The notes under the pieces: model-generated
What the model was told of the DNA's origin: nothing
What the model saw: the letters and a program-made list of their open reading frames with translations, nothing else
Databases searched by the model: none
Made by a program: the position numbers and the translations under genes
Shown: positions 22,953 through 32,141 of the stretch, piece by piece
How positions within the stretch are numbered: the first letter of the stretch is position 1
Layout of the letters: the number at the start of each line of letters is the position of its first letter
From: Candidatus Woesearchaeota archaeon
GTDB taxonomy: Archaea > Nanobdellota > Nanobdellia > Woesearchaeales > UBA12501
Assembly: GCA_030651375.1 (NCBI GenBank)
Contig: JAUSFM010000014.1
Coordinates: forward strand, 25,630-89,629
Length of the DNA: 64,000 nt
Direction: 5' to 3'

Positions 22953-23918
22953 TTATTCCGGCCTGACGTCTCCCCGAATCATGTTCTCAAGGCTTTCGAT
23001 AAGGCTACGCACCACCAGCAGTTTTCCATGAAACTGGCGCGCAATTTTTTTGCAGTCAATTGCTTCAGGAAAGGGAATGAAAACAGGCGTTACGCCGGCA
23101 CGCCGAAGATGATGGGCAAACACCTCACTGGGAGGTGTCAGCACGGGCGGATTCCCCTCACGCTGAAAGAGCATGTGGCGGTAGGCAGCCACAACATAGA
23201 CAAGCTCGTGGTCTGGATAGAGCTCACGGAGCGGACGAACAAGGCGTGTTTCAAGATTGTTTCCCGGACGATTGATATTCCACACATCTGATGACGGCCT
23301 CGAAATCGTTTTCGCATCGCCCACCAGAAGATACTTTCTGTCATTGACCGTGAAATACGCAAGCCCGTCAATCTCCGCGCGCTCAAGGCTCAACTCTCCC
23401 TTCCGGTAGCGAAATCGATAAGAACCTGCATGCGCTTTTTGCAACAGCACAAAGGTTGTGCGCCGATCAAACTTGAGCAGGTACTCGTTGTCCCAAAAAA
23501 CAGCATCACCTCTGCCAGTGCGGTATTTTCGCTTTTCGCGCAACACATTTCCGTTGGCAGTTTCGTAGCCAGCATCTTTTGCATCAACAACCAGTTTGTT
23601 AACAAAACACTCGAGCAGCAGTGATAATAGCCGTTCGCCAACGCGGCCCTGAAATTGGCCAACAAAACTGTGCGCATCGCCTTTCCACGACAGCAAGTCG
23701 CGAATATCACCGAGGGGATACGAACAATCGCCGGCGTATGCCGTCGGTGTCACACGGTTTTTGCCGGCAGTGTGCACCGAGACTGTGGGCATGAATGGTG
23801 CCGGCACAACAATCACATCGTTCCTGCAATGCCCGTTATCAACCACAGTGCCAATATCCGGACAATACGGACGAGGCGCATAATTCGCAAACGGGTCATA
23901 CGATGGCATAGAGGGCAT
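22953..23918 (-). CDS. Putative PD-(D/E)XK nuclease-fold protein
   Basis: 321 aa from ATG at 23918, chosen because the TATA box (TTTTATAGCC, 23940-23949) would make it leaderless; an upstream in-frame ATG at 23999 lies before that box. The centre has a nuclease-like set: Glu in 'GERLLSLLLE', Asp in 'AEIDGLAYF' and 'LVGDAKTI' (D-x-K), separated by a beta strand. This matches the Mrr/Holliday-resolvase-type PD-(D/E)XK core. The N-terminal ~90 residues are Pro/Tyr-rich with CPD and DCSYP motifs. Substrate is unknown. It is divergent from a PadR-like regulator. Confidence 0.5.
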   Translation of the reverse strand: MPSMPSYDPFANYAPRPYCPDIGTVVDNGHCRNDVIVVPAPFMPTVSVHTAGKNRVTPTAYAGDCSYPLGDIRDLLSWKGDAHSFVGQFQGRVGERLLSLLLECFVNKLVVDAKDAGYETANGNVLREKRKYRTGRGDAVFWDNEYLLKFDRRTTFVLLQKAHAGSYRFRYRKGELSLERAEIDGLAYFTVNDRKYLLVGDAKTISRPSSDVWNINRPGNNLETRLVRPLRELYPDHELVYVVAAYRHMLFQREGNPPVLTPPSEVFAHHLRRAGVTPVFIPFPEAIDCKKIARQFHGKLLVVRSLIESLENMIRGDVRPE

Positions 23919-24007
23919 GAAAAAATACTTTTTTGTGGCTATAAAAGATTTGTGGGATTCAAACCTATGTGACAAACTATTTAAACGTACACCGCCCAAA
24001 GTAACGC

Positions 24008-24346
24008 ATGGCCCGCGGCAGAAAACCGAACAGCATCGTCCGCCAGCACATGGTTGACATCCTGGCCTGCCTCGGAAGCGCCAGTGGATATGATATCTAC
24101 AAAGTGCATCGCGAGCTGTTTCCGAAGTGTACGCTCCGGTTAATGTATTATCACCTGAAAAAAGGAGTGGTGTTGGGAGAATTTATTGTTGACAAAATAC
24201 AAAAAGTCGAGGGAACATATTCATGGGGGCCGCTAACGGAAAAAAAAATGTATGCAATCGGGCCAAAGGCGCATCCCAATCCTGAAAAGCGCGTCAAAGA
24301 ATATATCACCACATTAAAAAAAGAGGAAGCACATGGACAACGGTAA
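24008..24346 (+). CDS. PadR-like winged-helix regulator
   Basis: 112 aa. 'GRKPNSIVRQHMVDILAC', 'ASGYDIYKVHRELFPKC', 'RLMYYHLKKGVVLGEF' and 'YSWGPLTEKKMYAIGP' follow the PadR/archaeal winged-helix scheme, ending in a basic helix. A TATA box (ACTATTTAAACG, about 23975-23985) lies in the region shared with the divergent nuclease-like gene. Its 3' end overlaps the cupredoxin gene by 14 bases, so the two are probably co-transcribed. Confidence 0.75.
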   Translation: MARGRKPNSIVRQHMVDILACLGSASGYDIYKVHRELFPKCTLRLMYYHLKKGVVLGEFIVDKIQKVEGTYSWGPLTEKKMYAIGPKAHPNPEKRVKEYITTLKKEEAHGQR

Positions 24347-25331
24347 AATTATCGTCGTGGCTGTGGCAATTCTTGCACTTATCATAATGAGTTACGCTCC
24401 TGAAATAACGGGCATGGCATACAGCAGAACATTGGGCAGAACTGAAACACGCATCACACCAGCAGTCAAGGACTGCCAAACAAATGAGGACTGTCCTGAC
24501 GGCTCGGCGTGCCGCGCGTATGGAGCGGTACAGAGAATCAGGCGAAAAGCACGCACCGGCTGCGTGCCCATCTGTGAGGATGGTGAACAAAACCGGATTC
24601 CGTTCGCGGTGTTTGACCAGCTGAAATCGTCCTATGACATAAACGCCATCACCGGCTTTGATCCGCAGAAACCAAAACCAACACGCTACCGGCCAAAAAA
24701 CAGCTTTGAAACATTTGTGTACTCAAGCAATTGTAAAGATACAACAACGGTTGTTGAGCCGTTCTGCATTGACGCAACAACCGATGGCGCGGCGGTTGCG
24801 ACCATTGAAATTAATTGCGGCACCATCGGCGATGGATTCGGCTGTGTTGAAGACGACAACGGCGACGCAAGCTGCGGCCAGCCCGGAGAAGGAGACGATG
24901 TGCAGAGGATATATACGGCAACCGGAGGAATCGAAGCGCACGAAGAAACAGGCAGCGTGAGCACACCGGAAGAAACCACGCAAGCACCGCCGTCAACACT
25001 CCTATCACAAAAAGAAGAAACAATACCAATAGTGCCCATTCCAGAAAAACAAACACCACTACCACCTACTTCAACACCACCAGTTGAAACAAATATCGAG
25101 ATTCGCGACTTCACGTTTGTTCCATCAACAATAACGGTTTCTGCTGCTGAAAAAATAACCATCAAAAACACTGGCCAAGCAGTGCACACATTCAGTGTTG
25201 AGGCACTCGGAATCAATGAAGAACTCAAAGCAGGGGAAGAAAAAATAGTGGTGGTTCATGCACAGCCAGGAACCTATCAGGGACAATGTAATTTCCATGC
25301 ATCGATGAAGGTGACGATCAAGGTTACCTGA
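24333..25331 (+). CDS. Membrane-anchored cupredoxin-domain surface protein
   Basis: 332 aa. An N-terminal membrane helix (about 5-22) is followed by 'PEITGMAYSR', the window's recurrent ITG motif. A Cys-rich region (about 48-190) and a Pro/Thr linker (about 205-250) follow. The last ~80 residues form a plastocyanin/amicyanin-like domain with a complete type 1 copper site: His285 (AVHTFSV), Cys319, His322 and Met325 (QCNFHASM). Such domains carry electrons outside the membrane. It is the only redox-looking protein in the window. Copper binding is inferred from the ligands; the partner is unknown. Confidence 0.8.
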   Translation: MDNGKIIVVAVAILALIIMSYAPEITGMAYSRTLGRTETRITPAVKDCQTNEDCPDGSACRAYGAVQRIRRKARTGCVPICEDGEQNRIPFAVFDQLKSSYDINAITGFDPQKPKPTRYRPKNSFETFVYSSNCKDTTTVVEPFCIDATTDGAAVATIEINCGTIGDGFGCVEDDNGDASCGQPGEGDDVQRIYTATGGIEAHEETGSVSTPEETTQAPPSTLLSQKEETIPIVPIPEKQTPLPPTSTPPVETNIEIRDFTFVPSTITVSAAEKITIKNTGQAVHTFSVEALGINEELKAGEEKIVVVHAQPGTYQGQCNFHASMKVTIKVT

Positions 25332-25396
25332 ATAACGACAAACAGAGACCGCAAAAAATAAAAAGCAATAAAATAAAAAAGAAAAAGAGGTGTTTT

Positions 25397-25672
25397 GTGT
25401 CTGAAAAGGTCAAAGCATACATTGCCGAAGCACTTCGGCGGCATCACCCTGTAGACACCATTGTGGGAAAACTGATGAGTATCGGCCACGAAAAGGAACA
25501 GGCAATCATGCTGGTCAAACACGCCGTACAGCAGCGGATCCACATACTGGAACAGGTGCCAGCAGGAATAAGTGCCGGCAAAACAATAACCGGCATTGTC
25601 TTTTCATTTCTGATGCGTGGCGCAATTGGCGCTATCGCCGCATGGTCGCTATATCACGTCATCGTTGCCTGA
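25397..25672 (+). CDS. Small membrane protein with 'YIxxxLxxG' helical domain
   Basis: 91 aa with a GTG start preceded by AAAGAGGTG. The N-terminal ~45 residues (VKAYIAEALRRHHPVDTIV, KLMSIGHEKEQAIMLVK) match a short helical motif that recurs in archaeal membrane proteins. The C-terminal half has a membrane helix (MRGAIGAIAAWSLYHVIVA). Its end overlaps the end of the convergent methyltransferase gene by 14 bases. Function is unknown. Confidence 0.6.
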   Translation: MSEKVKAYIAEALRRHHPVDTIVGKLMSIGHEKEQAIMLVKHAVQQRIHILEQVPAGISAGKTITGIVFSFLMRGAIGAIAAWSLYHVIVA

Positions 25673-26372
25673 GTATTTTCTTGAAAAAGCCCATCAGCGC
25701 ACCTGCTTCGCGCTTAGTGAGAAAACTTTTGAAGATGATTTTTTTCCAGAGTTTTTCTTGTGTACGCTTTTTGGCGTCGGTTGAAAATGAAAGGGCACCG
25801 ATTGATCGGTGCGCAAGCAGGAGCGCATGCTCATGCTCAAGGCGAGACGCAGGAGTGACATGGGAAAGTGAGGTTTGGTCAGCGCGTGCCGTAAAAAGCT
25901 CGTAGAGCACAATAGCACACGCATGGCTAATGTTCATGATGGAGTATGTTTTTGAGGCAGGGATAGAAACAACAAGGTCGCAGAGAGCAAGTTCTTCATT
26001 CGACAAGCCATGGTCTTCGCGGCCAAGCACGACGATAATTTTGTTCTTCGGATTTTTTTTGAGCTGTTCATGGAGCTGGCGGGGCGTTGATGGAAGACGC
26101 AGAATGTTGTACGCTGTGCCCACTTTTGCTGTGGTGCCGATGATGAGGTCATATTTTTTGAGCACGGCAAAACTGGTTTCGCAACGGGCATTTTTAAGAA
26201 TGTCCGCGGCATGCGACGCGCGGTCAAGAGCAGTCTTTGACCGATGGTCAATGGAGCTGTTGATGAGGATTAATTCTTCTGCGCCAAAGTTTTTCATCAC
26301 GCGCGCGATGGCACCGAGATTTCCTTCGTTCTGGATGCCAATGCAGGCGATGGAGATGGTCGAGAGTGCCAT
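25659..26372 (-). CDS. trmJ: tRNA 2'-O-methyltransferase of the SPOUT class (TrmJ-like)
   Basis: 237 aa. The SPOUT knot motifs are clear: motif 1 'NEGNLGAIARVMKNFG', motif 2 'VVLGREDHGLSNEELALCD' and motif 3 'YSIMNISHACAIVLYEL'. TrmJ uses S-adenosylmethionine to methylate the ribose at position 32 of tRNAs; other TrmH-like rRNA enzymes share these motifs. The Ser/Asn pattern and the length with a C-terminal helical tail favour TrmJ. It may have its own promoter (GTTTTTAAACAC) inside the end of the upstream protease gene. Confidence 0.88.
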   Translation of the reverse strand: MALSTISIACIGIQNEGNLGAIARVMKNFGAEELILINSSIDHRSKTALDRASHAADILKNARCETSFAVLKKYDLIIGTTAKVGTAYNILRLPSTPRQLHEQLKKNPKNKIIVVLGREDHGLSNEELALCDLVVSIPASKTYSIMNISHACAIVLYELFTARADQTSLSHVTPASRLEHEHALLLAHRSIGALSFSTDAKKRTQEKLWKKIIFKSFLTKREAGALMGFFKKILRQR

Positions 26373-26403
26373 AGGAGAAAGGAAAAAGGGAGTGTTTAAA
26401 AAC

Positions 26404-27600
26404 TTATCCCGTGCATCCCTTGAACAGAATCATGAAGAGCACGACGATAAAGATGATGCCAACTTTTTTCCAGACCTGATAGGCAAGGTGCTCCTTGCCC
26501 TTGCCAAACAGTTTTAGCATGGCAATTTGGAACATTCTGCCGCCGTCGCAAATCGTCATCGGCAACAAATTAAAAAAGCCAATGCCGAGATTGATTGCGT
26601 AAAGCCAGAAGAGCAGGCCCATGAACCAGATGATAGCCGTGGGAACAAACGAACCATATTTTTCTTTAAACGACTCTTTGACACTGGTTTTATCGGCGAC
26701 AAACACGCCGAGATACGGCGCTGATGCATTCATCGGATGGGCACCAAGCGCGATGTCATAGGTTGTGCGGTTTGAAACAACATGCATCATGTCCCCTGGT
26801 TTTTTCTCTGCAAGCACCGCTGAAAAATCTTTGATTGATGCAATTTGTTTACCATTCATTTCAGTGATGACTTCTCCGGCAGCCATGCCCGACTGCTGGA
26901 CGGGGTATACCCCATCTTTAGTAATGCCGTGCACCAGCACGCCCTCGTGCTGGAGCATATGCGAATCAACCGGCACTGCAATGAGGAAGAAGAGGCCCAC
27001 AACGAGCATGCCAAGCACAATGTTTGAGAACGGCCCGGCTGCAAGAATGCTGAGCTGCTGGTGATACGGTCGTTTCGCCATTTCTTTTTCATCCGGCTCG
27101 ACAAACGCAACCGGAAGAATCGGGGCAAGCAGGCCAATCACGCCCACGCCGCTGGCTTTTACTTTAAGGTTGTGCACACGCGCCATGACACCGTGGCTGA
27201 ACTCGTGGATGACGATAACGACAACGAGTGAAATGAGGAAGTAAAAAAACGGAACATACACGGTGCCGGGCAGGTTTTGTGAAAACGGCTGGAGAATGCC
27301 GACGCCGGGCACTGATTTTTTTGCAAAATAGAGCAGGTAGAGATTTTCAAGAAGCTTGTAGGCGATAAAAAGCATGCCGGCATACCCAACCACCCACGCC
27401 ACGGTGCCCACTTTTTTAAGAAGCCGCGGGGCTTTTTTTGCCAGTCGGTCCATTGCTTTGAGGCCGACGCTGGTGCGGTACAAGAGAACGTACACCACGG
27501 GAAAGAAGATTTTTTGGAGCACAAACTTTTTCCGCTCGATATAGACAAAAATGGCGAGGAGGAGAATAAAGCCGATTGCGAAAAGTTCCTGAACGCCCAT
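26404..27600 (-). CDS. Site-2-type intramembrane metalloprotease (M50, PDZ)
   Basis: 398 aa from ATG at 27600 (MGVQELFAIGF). The multi-pass protein has the zinc motif HEFSH (132-136) in a membrane helix, a PDZ domain (about 205-300, 'GMAAGEVITEMNGKQIASIKDF') and the second conserved motif NLLPMTICDGG near the C-terminus, which supplies the third ligand Asp. It cleaves membrane-anchored substrates within the bilayer, usually regulators or signal-peptide remnants. A TATA box (ACTATTTAAAACTCC, 27621-27632) supports the start. It is divergent from the ABC exporter operon. Confidence 0.92.
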   Translation of the reverse strand: MGVQELFAIGFILLLAIFVYIERKKFVLQKIFFPVVYVLLYRTSVGLKAMDRLAKKAPRLLKKVGTVAWVVGYAGMLFIAYKLLENLYLLYFAKKSVPGVGILQPFSQNLPGTVYVPFFYFLISLVVVIVIHEFSHGVMARVHNLKVKASGVGVIGLLAPILPVAFVEPDEKEMAKRPYHQQLSILAAGPFSNIVLGMLVVGLFFLIAVPVDSHMLQHEGVLVHGITKDGVYPVQQSGMAAGEVITEMNGKQIASIKDFSAVLAEKKPGDMMHVVSNRTTYDIALGAHPMNASAPYLGVFVADKTSVKESFKEKYGSFVPTAIIWFMGLLFWLYAINLGIGFFNLLPMTICDGGRMFQIAMLKLFGKGKEHLAYQVWKKVGIIFIVVLFMILFKGCTG

Positions 27601-27714
27601 AAAGGACTTTTTGCTTTGGAGTTTTAAATAGTTTGTTATTTTGATAGAGATTGTGTCACAAGATTTATATAAATACATTGCAAAAGATAGAGAAGGAGAT
27701 AGAGAGACTGACCC

Positions 27715-28416
27715 ATGAAAAAACCGATCATCAAACTCCACAAAGTATGGAAAACATATACGCTGGGCGAGACAAAAGTACATGCGCTATCCGGCATTGA
27801 CCTTGCGGTGTACCCAGGTGAATTTCTCGCCATCCAAGGGCCCTCAGGCAGCGGCAAGAGCACGGCGATGAATCTCGTCGGCTGCCTTGATATTCCCACA
27901 AATGGAGAAATATTTCTCGACGGCCAGGCGATTAGCAAACTCCATGAATCTGACCTTGCACAAATTCGCGGCAAAAAAATAGGGTTTATTTTCCAGCGGT
28001 TTAATCTTATAGAAACGCTTACCGCCATTGAAAATGTGATGCTTCCTATGACGTTTCAGGGAATTCCTGAGTATCAGCGGCGGGAACGCGCCCAGAAACT
28101 CCTTAATCAGTTTGGCCTTGGTGACCGCATGCACCACAAGCCAAACCAGCTTTCCGGCGGCCAGCAACAGCGCGTGGCGATTGCACGCAGCCTTGCCACT
28201 GATCCGCCCGTTATTCTTGCTGATGAGCCAACCGGAAATCTCGACAGCACTATGGGCAAAGAAGTGATGAAGCACCTTCTCGAACTCAACAAAAAACACG
28301 GGAAGACTATTGTTCTCGTTACGCATGATGACGCACTTGCCCATCGGGCACAGCGCATTGCATTCTTAAAAGATGGTGTTATTGTCAAAACAAAAACAGT
28401 GAGGGGATACGCATGA
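27715..28416 (+). CDS. ABC transporter ATPase, MacB/LolD type
   Basis: 233 aa. Walker A GPSGSGKST, Q-loop FIFQRFNLIE, signature LSGGQQQR, Walker B VILADEPTGNLD and H-loop VLVTHD are all intact. This subfamily drives MacB/LolCDE-type 'mechanotransmission' exporters that move proteins, lipoproteins or peptides from the outer face of the membrane. It is the first gene of a four-gene operon; its stop overlaps the next start (ATGA). Confidence 0.95.
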   Translation: MKKPIIKLHKVWKTYTLGETKVHALSGIDLAVYPGEFLAIQGPSGSGKSTAMNLVGCLDIPTNGEIFLDGQAISKLHESDLAQIRGKKIGFIFQRFNLIETLTAIENVMLPMTFQGIPEYQRRERAQKLLNQFGLGDRMHHKPNQLSGGQQQRVAIARSLATDPPVILADEPTGNLDSTMGKEVMKHLLELNKKHGKTIVLVTHDDALAHRAQRIAFLKDGVIVKTKTVRGYA

Positions 28417-29651
28417 AACAATGCATGAAAGAATTGAAAAAACTAAATGTCACCACATGGCTCGTACTCGGGTTTGCTCTGTTGATTTTCCTGCCAGCGG
28501 TGCTGGCATTGCAGGGGCCGCGGCTCGACGTGTCAGTTCTCCGGTATGAGCCAACACCAACGGAACAAGGCGGCACCGTCGATGTGTGGCTGCAAATCAA
28601 GAATAGAGGAACTGAAGCAAACCACCTTTCCCTCAAGTTTGAAAAAGAATATCCGTTCAGCTTGGCAGAAGGCCAGTCCGAGAACATCGATGTCGGGTAT
28701 CTCACGGCAACTGAAGAGAAAGTTGTAAAATTCACGCTAACGGTTGCGCCGGACGCGCCAAATGGCGAACACGCCGCGAAATTTTGGTACCGGTTTAACA
28801 CGGACAAAACAGATACAGGCACTGCCAGTTCATGGATCTTACTTGAGGCACCACTTCTTCTGCAAACTCAAAATGTTGGGCTGGTAATTGATTCGTACCA
28901 TGTAAACCCAACACCATTATTGCCCGGACAAATTGCAACCATCCAGATGGCGTTGAGAAACGCCGGCACTATGCCTGCAAAAAATGTGGATGTCATACTT
29001 GATCTCGATGAAAAAACATTCACAACGGTCACGAGCGGAACCAAGAAGCGCATTAGTTATATTGATGCCGGAAAAAGCGAAAATGTCAGCTTTGACATAG
29101 CCGCAGCAACCAACACCGAAATAAATCTGTACACGATTCCCATCAATTTTGTGTATCAGGACGCGCGAAACAGCAGGTACAATGACTCAGCGAAAATTAG
29201 TGTCATGGTGAATGCACAGCCCGATGTCAGTGTGGTGGTTGATTCAACAAAAGCGCAAAAAACAACAGGCCCGGCAACTGTTTCGCTGAAAATTGTCAAC
29301 AAAGGAATTGCCAATCTGAAATATGTTACTCTTCGGCTCATGCCAAACAAAGACTATGAGCTCTTGAGCCCCAGCAATGAAGCGTATGTCGGCAACATTG
29401 ACAGTGATGATTTTCAAACCGTTGATTTCATGCTCAATGTGAAAGCAAAAAATCCGGTGCTCAATGTCAGCCTTGATTTCCGTGACCCATATAATAAACG
29501 ATTTGAGCAGAAGTACACGATTCCATTTCGGCTGCTCACTGACCAGGAGCTCGGCACGGGAGGCAACGGCTTTGCTGTGGTGCTGGTGATTCTTGCCGCA
29601 GGCATTGGTGCAACGTGGTGGTACTTCACCAAGAAACGGCGGAAACACTGA
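28413..29651 (+). CDS. Secreted COG1361-type (S-layer/CARDB-like) protein of the exporter operon
   Basis: 412 aa. A signal peptide (about 13-32) precedes three or four Ig-like beta domains of the CARDB/NEW3 kind ('QIKNRGTEANHLSLKFE', 'ALRNAGTMPAKNVDVIL', 'KIVNKGIANLKYVTLRL'). A C-terminal membrane helix (about 382-403) and basic tail (KKRRKH) follow. It is anchored with its mass outside the cell. Its place between the ATPase and the two permeases suggests it is the extracellular accessory part of the exporter, as is common in archaea. Confidence 0.85.
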   Translation: MKQCMKELKKLNVTTWLVLGFALLIFLPAVLALQGPRLDVSVLRYEPTPTEQGGTVDVWLQIKNRGTEANHLSLKFEKEYPFSLAEGQSENIDVGYLTATEEKVVKFTLTVAPDAPNGEHAAKFWYRFNTDKTDTGTASSWILLEAPLLLQTQNVGLVIDSYHVNPTPLLPGQIATIQMALRNAGTMPAKNVDVILDLDEKTFTTVTSGTKKRISYIDAGKSENVSFDIAAATNTEINLYTIPINFVYQDARNSRYNDSAKISVMVNAQPDVSVVVDSTKAQKTTGPATVSLKIVNKGIANLKYVTLRLMPNKDYELLSPSNEAYVGNIDSDDFQTVDFMLNVKAKNPVLNVSLDFRDPYNKRFEQKYTIPFRLLTDQELGTGGNGFAVVLVILAAGIGATWWYFTKKRRKH

Positions 29652-29657
29652 ATCCCC

Positions 29658-30872
29658 ATGATTAGCGACTATGCGCTCATTGCCGTTAGAAATCTCCAGA
29701 AAAGATTTCTTCGGACGATGCTGACTTTGTTGGGAATTTTTATCGGCATTGCAACGGTCGTTGCCCTTGTTTCCCTTGGGCAGGGCATGCAAAAAGCGAT
29801 AAACGCACAGTTTGCAAGTGTCGGCACGGACAAGGTTATTCTGCAGGGCGCAAGCCCAGGATTTGGGCCGCCGGGGCAGAACGCTGCAGGAATTGTTGAC
29901 ACGCACGACCTTGATTTGGTGCGGCGAATACCAGGAGTGATGAGAGCTGCCGGAAGGCTGCTGCGTTCAGCGCACGTCGAGTCCGGAAAAGATGCGGATG
30001 TTATTTTTGTTGCCAGCCTTCCCACAACAGCGGACGACCGCGCGCTGGTTGTTGAAGCAAACAATGTCCGGGTAATACAGGGGCGCATGCTGAAGCCTGA
30101 TGATGCACGGCGTGCGCTCGCGGGAAATAATTTGTGGACAAAGGAACACTTCTCTAAAAAAATCGGTGTTGGAAGCACCCTCATTATTAACAAGGCGCGG
30201 TTTGAGGTTGTCGGCTTGCTCGATAAAATAGGAGCGGGCCGCGACACCGCACTGATGATAAATGAAGATGACGCGCGGGATATTTTTAATGAGCCAACAG
30301 AGTACAGCGCCATTGTTGCACAGCTTGCACCCGGAGAAAAGCCCGCGCTTGTTGCAGAGCGGATGTTGAGAGCAATTCGGCACGACCGCCACCAGAAAGA
30401 GGGATTTGAGGATGTTACGGTTTCAACAAGCGAGGACCTTATCAAAAGCGTCAACACTATTCTCGGTGTGGTGCAGGTGGTGTTTATTGGCATTGCACTC
30501 ATCAGCCTGCTTGTCGGCGGCATTGGCATTATGAACACGATGTATACCGCGGTGCTTGAGCGCAAGCGCGAAATTGGCATCATGAAAGCCATTGGCGCGC
30601 GCAATGGTGACGTGCTCACTATTTTTTTGTTTGAGAGTGGATTGCTGGGCATGGTCGGCGGTGCTGTGGGCATTGGTATGGGCATAGGGTTAAGCATGCT
30701 CGTCGAGATTGGAGCGCGTGGATTTGTCGGCAGTATCCTTAAAGCGTCATTCCCGTGGTACCTGATTGTTGGTGCGCTTGCCTTTTCATTTTTGACTGGC
30801 GTAATCGCCGGTATATTTCCTGCGCGGCAGGCAAGCAAGATGCCACCGGTGGAGGCGATGCGAAGTGATTGA
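29658..30872 (+). CDS. ABC exporter permease, MacB/FtsX type (first of two)
   Basis: 404 aa. One N-terminal membrane helix (about 20-42), a large extracellular domain (about 45-275) and three C-terminal helices (about 280-395) form the MacB/FtsX layout. The motifs 'LVGGIGIMNTM', 'ERKREIGIMKAIGARNGD' and 'GIFPARQASKMPPVEAMR' are characteristic. It pairs with the similar permease downstream, which starts eight bases before this stop, to make a heterodimer with the ATPase at 27715. Confidence 0.93.
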   Translation: MISDYALIAVRNLQKRFLRTMLTLLGIFIGIATVVALVSLGQGMQKAINAQFASVGTDKVILQGASPGFGPPGQNAAGIVDTHDLDLVRRIPGVMRAAGRLLRSAHVESGKDADVIFVASLPTTADDRALVVEANNVRVIQGRMLKPDDARRALAGNNLWTKEHFSKKIGVGSTLIINKARFEVVGLLDKIGAGRDTALMINEDDARDIFNEPTEYSAIVAQLAPGEKPALVAERMLRAIRHDRHQKEGFEDVTVSTSEDLIKSVNTILGVVQVVFIGIALISLLVGGIGIMNTMYTAVLERKREIGIMKAIGARNGDVLTIFLFESGLLGMVGGAVGIGMGIGLSMLVEIGARGFVGSILKASFPWYLIVGALAFSFLTGVIAGIFPARQASKMPPVEAMRSD

Positions 30873-32079
30873 GCTGCTGAAACTCGGATTGGGCAATCTG
30901 ATCAAGCGAAAAAAAAGAACCGCGTTAACACTGGTCGGGCTCTTTATCGGCATTGCGGCAGTGGTTGCGCTGATTTCACTTGGCCAAGGATTGCAGCAAA
31001 CAATTAATGCCCAGTTTGAGAAGGTTGGCGCAGACAAAATTTTTGTCCAGGCAAAAGACATTGGAAATTTCGGTGGAATCGAATCACCGGGAAAGCTTAC
31101 TGAACGCGAACAGAAAATGATACAGAAGGTGCATGGTGTTGCACAAACCGCGGGCGAGATTTTTGTCGCGGCAAATGTGCAGTACAACAAGCTTCAGCGG
31201 ACATTGTATGTGATAAGCGTTCCTGAAAAGCAAAAGGAAGCGCAGTTGGTTATTAAAACAAATATCTGGGAGGTGAGCGAAGGCCGGATGCTCACGCACA
31301 CGGACAAGGGCAAAGCAGTGATTGGCTACAATTTAGGAAACAAAAAACTGTTTGGCAGGAACATTGCAAAGGGAGACAAGATTAGTGTCAATGGAGTCAT
31401 GGTTAGTGTTGTTGGTGTGATTGCGCGAACCGGCGACCCCGGCACTGACAGCAGTGTCATTCTTCCTGAAGCAGACGCGCGTGCGGCAGTAAAAAACCCA
31501 GACACCTATTCGATGATACTTGCTCAAAGCATACAATCTGAAAACCCTGATACCGTCGCAAAGAATATTGAAAAAGCGCTTCGCCGTGACCGGCACCAAA
31601 AAGAGGGAAAAGAGGATTTCATGGTACAGACGAGTACGGAACTTATCAAATCATTCAATGTGGTGCTAAATGTGGTGCAGGCGGTTTTTGTTGGCATTGC
31701 ACTTATCAGCCTGCTAGTGGGTGGTATTGGCATCATGAACACCATGTTCACGTCAGTGCTTGACCGAACTCGAGAAATTGGCGTCATGAAAGCCATCGGC
31801 GCGCGCAATAAAGACATTCTTGGCATCTTTCTGTTTGAAAGCGGTGTGCTTGGCGGAGTCGGCGGGCTTGTGGGGATTATTGTGGGCGCAGGCATCAGCA
31901 AAGGTGTTGAGTTTGGCGCAAACACGGCGTTTGGCCCGGGCACGATAAGCACCGTATTTCCGTGGTACCTTATAGTGGGGGTACTTCTGTTTTCAGTGGT
32001 CGTTGGGATTATCAGCGGAATTTTTCCTGCGCACCGCGCATCAAAACTGCAGCCAGTCGATGCATTGCGTGAAGAGTAA
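30865..32079 (+). CDS. ABC exporter permease, MacB/FtsX type (second of two)
   Basis: 404 aa, a paralogue of the preceding gene with the same layout and motifs (LVGGIGIMNTMFTSVLDRT, REIGVMKAIGARNKD, GIFPAHRASKLQPVDALREE). It starts with GTG inside the end of the upstream gene. Equal length suggests a recent tandem duplication that now gives a heterodimeric permease. It is the last gene of the exporter operon. Confidence 0.93.
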   Translation: MIELLKLGLGNLIKRKKRTALTLVGLFIGIAAVVALISLGQGLQQTINAQFEKVGADKIFVQAKDIGNFGGIESPGKLTEREQKMIQKVHGVAQTAGEIFVAANVQYNKLQRTLYVISVPEKQKEAQLVIKTNIWEVSEGRMLTHTDKGKAVIGYNLGNKKLFGRNIAKGDKISVNGVMVSVVGVIARTGDPGTDSSVILPEADARAAVKNPDTYSMILAQSIQSENPDTVAKNIEKALRRDRHQKEGKEDFMVQTSTELIKSFNVVLNVVQAVFVGIALISLLVGGIGIMNTMFTSVLDRTREIGVMKAIGARNKDILGIFLFESGVLGGVGGLVGIIVGAGISKGVEFGANTAFGPGTISTVFPWYLIVGVLLFSVVVGIISGIFPAHRASKLQPVDALREE

Positions 32080-32141
32080 AAAAGAGAAAAGGAAAATAAA
32101 AAGAGAATCGTAGTCGGGTTACCGTGTTTATTTAGTTTTGT

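Noticed and set aside
23940..23985. T-arm-like sequence GGGATTCAAACC
   Set aside because: No matching acceptor, anticodon or D-arm can be formed on either strand.
29669..30838. 389-codon open frame antisense to the first ABC permease
   Set aside because: The plus strand encodes an unmistakable MacB/FtsX permease; the antisense frame is a low-complexity shadow.
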